Source: Amycolatopsis sp. FDAARGOS 1241
Lineage (GTDB): Bacteria; Actinomycetota; Actinomycetes; Mycobacteriales; Pseudonocardiaceae
Assembly: GCF_016889705.1 (NCBI RefSeq)
Contig: NZ_CP069526.1
Coordinates: 7,699,001-7,763,000 of the forward strand
DNA: 64,000 nucleotides
Reading direction: 5' to 3'
The notes beneath the pieces were generated by a model. It was not told where the DNA came from. It did no database searches and saw only the letters and a program-made list of their open reading frames with translations. The stretch's first letter is position 1; each line of letters opens with the position of its first letter. Shown here one piece after another: positions 60,968 through 64,000 of this stretch. The position numbers and the translations under genes are program-made.

Positions 60968-62812
60968 TCACCACGAGCCGCGGTGCTGGTACCGCAGCCC
61001 GTAGCCGAAGGGGAACAACGCGGGCTTCCCGTCACCGACGTTGATCGGCTGCTGGTCGGCGCTGCGCATCCAGGTGACCGGCAGCTTGCCGGTCGGGTTG
61101 TAGTCGCCGAAGAGCACGTCGGCCACGCCCTGGCCTTCGCTGCCCGGCAGCCACGACTCGATCAGTCCGGCCCAGTCCGGCAACTGCTTCGCGATGTCCA
61201 GCGGCCGGCCTGACACGAGCACGACCACCGTCGGCACGCCCGCGTCGTGCAGCTTCTGCAACGTCGCGAGGTCCGTGGCGTCCAGCCCCATATCCCCCGG
61301 CCGGTCGCCCTTGGTCTCCGCGTACGGCGTCTCCCCCACCACGGCGACGGCCACGTCGTACGACTTGTCGATGCCGCTGCCGTCCTTGCTGAACGTGACG
61401 GTCGACGAGTTCTTCACCGTGTTCTCGATGCCCTGCAGGATCGTCGTGCCCGGGATCACCGGCCCGGACGTGCCCTGCCAGCCGACGGTCCAGCCGCCGG
61501 CCTGATTGCCGATGTCGTCGGCGCTCTTGCCGGCGACGAAGATCTTGTTGTGCCCCTTGGCCAGCGGCAGCACGTCGTTCGAGTTCTTCAGCAGTACCTG
61601 CGATTCCCGCACGGCCTGGCGCGCCAGGTCACGGTGGGCCTTGCTGCCGATGGTCGAGAGGTACCGGCGGTCGGTGAGCGGGTGCTCGAAGAGGCCGAGC
61701 TGGAACTTCTTCGTGAGGATGCGGCGGTTCGCGTCGTCGATGCGCGACATCGGCACCTTGCCCTGCTGCACAAGGGTGCGCAGGGTGTCGATGAACTTCT
61801 GCCACTCGTACGGCACCATCACCATGTCGATGCCGGCGTTGATCGACGCCTCGACCTCGTCGGGCGTGAAGCCGGTCTGCCCGTCGATCTTGTCGACGCC
61901 GTTGTAGTCCGACACGACGATGCCGTCGAAACCGAGTTCCTTCTTGAGGACGTCGGTGATGAGGTAGGAGTTGGCGTGCAGCTTCACGTCGTTCCAGCTC
62001 GAGTAGCTCACCATCACCGAGCCGACGCCGCGCTGCACCGCCTCCTTGAACGGCGGCAGGTGGATCTGACGAAGTTCCTGCTCGCTGAGCTGCGTGTTGC
62101 CCTCGTTGACGCCGCCGGTCGTGCCGCCGTCGCCCACGTAGTGCTTGGCCGTCGCCAGCACCGACGCGGGCCCGCCGAGTGACCGCCCCTGCAGGCCGGT
62201 GATGACCGACGTCATCTCCGTGGCCAGCTGCGGCACCTCGCCGAACGACTCGTACGTGCGCCCCCACCGGTCGTTGCGCGCGACGCACAGGCACGGCGCG
62301 AAGTCCCAGTCGATGCCCGTGCCGGACACCTCTTCGGCCGTGGCGCGCCCGATCTTCTCCACGAGCTTCGGATCGCGTGCCGCGCCGAGCCCGATGTTGT
62401 GCGGGAACACGGTCGCGCCGTACACGCCGTTGTGGCCGTGCACCGCGTCGACGCCGTAGATGAGCGGGATGCCCAGTGGCGTCGCCAGCGCCGCCTTCTG
62501 GAACCCGTCGTACATGTCGGCCCAGGTCTGCGGCGTGTTCGGGGTGGGCTGCGAGCTGCCACCCGACAGCAGCGACCCGAGCCGCGCGTTCGTCACGTCC
62601 GCCGGCGACTGCACGCCGAGGCGCTCGGCCTGCATCATCTGCCCGAGCTTGTCGTCGAGGCTCATGCGCTTCAGCAGATCCGCGACGCGCACCGTCACGG
62701 GCCTTCGCGGATCCTTGTACGCCGGGCTGTTCCCGGCCAGCGCGGGCGTGTGCGCGCTCACCACGAGCGCCGCGGCCAGCACCCCGAGCGTGATCGAACG
62801 AGCGACGCGCAT
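60968..62812 (-). CDS. secreted GH3 beta-glucosidase
   Basis: 614 residues. The signal peptide is RSITLGVLAAALVVSAHTPA (cleavage near ALAGN). The GH3 N-domain has LLKRMSLDDKLGQMMQAERL, GVDAVHGHNGVYGATVFPHN, ATAKHYVGDGGTTGGVNEGN and the nucleophile Asp in IVVSDYNGVDKID; the C-domain has RESQVLLKNSNDVLPL and VVLVSGRPLDIAKQ. It would hydrolyse beta-linked gluco- or xylo-oligosaccharides outside the cell. ATG 62812 has CGAGGAGAAA upstream; a TATTAA at about 62858 on the minus strand may be its -10 box. First gene of a two-gene unit with the ThuA-lectin gene. Confidence 0.9.
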   Translation of the reverse strand: MRVARSITLGVLAAALVVSAHTPALAGNSPAYKDPRRPVTVRVADLLKRMSLDDKLGQMMQAERLGVQSPADVTNARLGSLLSGGSSQPTPNTPQTWADMYDGFQKAALATPLGIPLIYGVDAVHGHNGVYGATVFPHNIGLGAARDPKLVEKIGRATAEEVSGTGIDWDFAPCLCVARNDRWGRTYESFGEVPQLATEMTSVITGLQGRSLGGPASVLATAKHYVGDGGTTGGVNEGNTQLSEQELRQIHLPPFKEAVQRGVGSVMVSYSSWNDVKLHANSYLITDVLKKELGFDGIVVSDYNGVDKIDGQTGFTPDEVEASINAGIDMVMVPYEWQKFIDTLRTLVQQGKVPMSRIDDANRRILTKKFQLGLFEHPLTDRRYLSTIGSKAHRDLARQAVRESQVLLKNSNDVLPLAKGHNKIFVAGKSADDIGNQAGGWTVGWQGTSGPVIPGTTILQGIENTVKNSSTVTFSKDGSGIDKSYDVAVAVVGETPYAETKGDRPGDMGLDATDLATLQKLHDAGVPTVVVLVSGRPLDIAKQLPDWAGLIESWLPGSEGQGVADVLFGDYNPTGKLPVTWMRSADQQPINVGDGKPALFPFGYGLRYQHRGSW

Positions 62813-62933
62813 CCGGTTTCTCCTCGTCGAGCCACCAAACTTCACGCCTTGAATTAATACACAGTTCGCGTAAGTGGTCCAGACCTCGCGGACAAACCGG
62901 GTACCGGTCACCGGGATCGCGGTGCGACGAAAA

Positions 62934-62987
62934 GGCCGGGCACGACCTGCCCCGAGCCGCGAGACTCAGGAGGGGTCGTGCCCGGCC
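62934..62987 (-). terminator. intrinsic terminator after the DsbA-like gene
   Basis: A perfect 14-bp stem GGCCGGGCACGACC (62934-62947) / GGTCGTGCCCGGCC (62974-62987); on the minus strand TTTTCG follows. It ends the thiol-oxidoreductase unit. Confidence 0.85.
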
Positions 62988-63010
62988 GGAGGAACTACCG
63001 GATCAGGCGC

Positions 63011-63817
63011 TCAGCTCTGCGTGCCGTTCAGCACGGCCGACAGCCAGTCGCCGGAGGCCGAGATGGCCTTGCCGTTGACCGCGACGGTCGGGGTGCCGAA
63101 GCCGCGCTGCCCGCCCGGGAAGTCCTGGGCCAGGTTGGGGTCGTTCTCCGCCTGCTGGAACGCCGTCTGGATCTGCGCGTCGTAAGTCCCCGCGTTCACG
63201 GTCTGCGCGAACTTCGGGTCGGTGATGCCAAGGTCCTGGCCGAGCTTGATCAGCTGCGCCTTGTCGTACCCGCGGCCGCCCTCTTCCGGCTGGTTCTTGA
63301 ACAGCGAGTCGTGGAACGCGGTGAACTTCTGCGACGCGACGGCCGCCAGTGCCGCGTTGGCCGAGTCGAGCGAGTAGCCCGGCGGATCGGAGCGGTCGTT
63401 GAGCAGGGTGACCATGTGGTACCGCACGGTCAGCTGGCCGTTGTTGACCGCCTGCTCGATCTTCGCGCCGTAGGTGTCCTGCAGCTGCTTGCAGTACGGG
63501 CAGAGGAAGTCGGCGTAGATGTCGACCGTCTTCGGGGCGCCGGGCTTGCCGACGGAGACGGCCACGCCGTCGAGCTTCTCCACCACACCGGGGCCGAGCG
63601 TCGTCGACGTGCTCGCCGCGATGGCCGACCCCTCGGTCGAGTTCTTGTTCGAGTTGATCCACACGACCCCGCCGATGACGACGGCCGCCACCACCACTAC
63701 CGCCACCACGACGGCGATGATCTTGTTGCGGTCGCTCGCGGCGCCCCGCGCCTGTGCCACGGACTTCGCGGCCTGCGCCTGGCGCTGGCGCTTCCGCGCT
63801 GCTTCACCCACGGTCAC
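63011..63817 (-). CDS. membrane-anchored DsbA-like thiol oxidoreductase
   Basis: 268 residues. A basic cytoplasmic start, one membrane helix (IIAVVVAVVVVAAVVIGGVVW) and an extracytoplasmic DsbA/thioredoxin-fold domain with the active site in IYADFLCPYCKQLQDTYG (CPYC) and the cis-Pro loop FGTPTVAVNGKAI. It is expected to introduce or exchange disulfides in exported proteins, many of which (proteases, glycosidases, lectin) are encoded in this window. GTG 63817 follows GAAGGGAAAGA and shares GTGA with the stop of the upstream membrane-protein gene, its likely redox partner. A strong terminator follows. Confidence 0.9.
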   Translation of the reverse strand: MTVGEAARKRQRQAQAAKSVAQARGAASDRNKIIAVVVAVVVVAAVVIGGVVWINSNKNSTEGSAIAASTSTTLGPGVVEKLDGVAVSVGKPGAPKTVDIYADFLCPYCKQLQDTYGAKIEQAVNNGQLTVRYHMVTLLNDRSDPPGYSLDSANAALAAVASQKFTAFHDSLFKNQPEEGGRGYDKAQLIKLGQDLGITDPKFAQTVNAGTYDAQIQTAFQQAENDPNLAQDFPGGQRGFGTPTVAVNGKAISASGDWLSAVLNGTQS

Positions 63818-64000
63818 TCTTTCCCTTCAGCGATGCTCGCCCGGTTCGCGAGCGGCGCGGAGCTCCCGGGCCCCGCGCTCGTGTCGTCTGTCGTGCGCTG
63901 CCGGCCCCAGCCGAGCCAGCCGTCGACCGAGAACAGCGTGCGCGGGCGCACCAGCAGCCAGACGGCCAGCAGGGCGAACCCGGTGTCGCGCAAGATCTCC
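63814..64000 (-). CDS. membrane-protein gene, 3' end (possible DoxX/MauE-type redox partner)
   Basis: Only the C-terminal 61 codons are in the window; the gene runs off the right edge. Visible are one hydrophobic helix (EILRDTGFALLAVWLLVRP), then RTLFSVDGWLGWGRQ and a Ser/Ala-rich tail. The stop overlaps the DsbA-like start (GTGA). In actinobacteria DoxX/MauE- or VKOR-type membrane proteins often stand here and recycle the DsbA partner; the visible helix is closer to DoxX/MauE ends, but the fragment is too short to decide. Confidence 0.55.
   Translation of the reverse strand, partial: EILRDTGFALLAVWLLVRPRTLFSVDGWLGWGRQRTTDDTSAGPGSSAPLANRASIAEGKE

Overview
The window reads as chromosomal DNA of a filamentous, high-GC actinobacterium, most likely of the Pseudonocardiales (Amycolatopsis-like). 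The signs are a strong G/C third-position bias, GTG starts, many 4-base ATGA/GTGA gene overlaps, a two-domain geosmin synthase, a CE1758/CE1759-type flavin monooxygenase/reductase pair, sugar ABC transporters without their own ATPase, and a type VII-secretion-like gene trio. The taxon is an inference. No rRNA, tRNA, CRISPR array, IS element or prophage was recognised.

Layout. 1-1516: tightly coupled genes for YbjQ-like proteins and a small unknown. 1563-4859: a VOC protein facing a three-gene minus-strand unit (degenerate PfkB-like protein, GTP cyclohydrolase II, and an SDR lacking Tyr/Lys). 5164-7303: OmpA-like lipoprotein and membrane protein. 7392-10383: SCO6745-type protein, secreted S1 protease, SRPBCC protein, GNAT. 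10662-17753: geosmin synthase, then an overlapping run MBL hydrolase / DedA / membrane phosphodiesterase / glutaredoxin-like / SH3-like / methyltransferase. 17755-21485: TetR, secreted unknown, and a TetR-P450-[3Fe-4S] ferredoxin unit. 21602-25237: YbaB-like protein, ESX-associated protein and a WxG protein with a 500-residue repeat tract. 25293-26537: gene-free, C/A-rich DNA of degenerate repeats. 26538-28527: SDR and divergent HxlR, then a frameshifted snapalysin.

28566-40183 is a large minus-strand carbohydrate operon (GH27, two permeases, GH95, CE7 esterase, binding protein, GH36, GntR). It is preceded by a good promoter with a perfect 12-bp palindrome just downstream, and looks built to strip galactose/fucose/arabinose-type side chains and acetyl groups from plant glycans and import the sugars. 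40687-42731: AAA ATPase and LysE exporter. 42997-46607 is a decayed stretch: carboxymuconolactone decarboxylase with an amber codon, alkyl sulfatase with a deletion and frameshift, and a TetR gene shifted near its 3' end. 46661-50078: PGPGW/NTF2 fusion, ArsR-AHSA1 pair, and DGPF protein with an ECF42 sigma factor. 50436-50832: SUKH-gene remains. 51043-52828: flavin monooxygenase pair.

53136-59009 encodes both subunits of a second type II topoisomerase (ParE/ParC-like). The A subunit carries a 435-residue LAGLIDADG intein inserted before the CMGKYHPHGD motif, away from the active-site tyrosine. 59620-64000: GH3 beta-glucosidase with a ThuA/ricin-lectin protein, and an extracytoplasmic DsbA-like thiol oxidoreductase behind a truncated membrane-protein gene.

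Most notable: the unusual ParC intein and its AT-richer downstream flank; a near-identical palindrome at the same distance upstream of two unrelated secreted protease genes; the degenerate-kinase/cyclohydrolase/SDR unit; and the repeat-rich type VII-like module.
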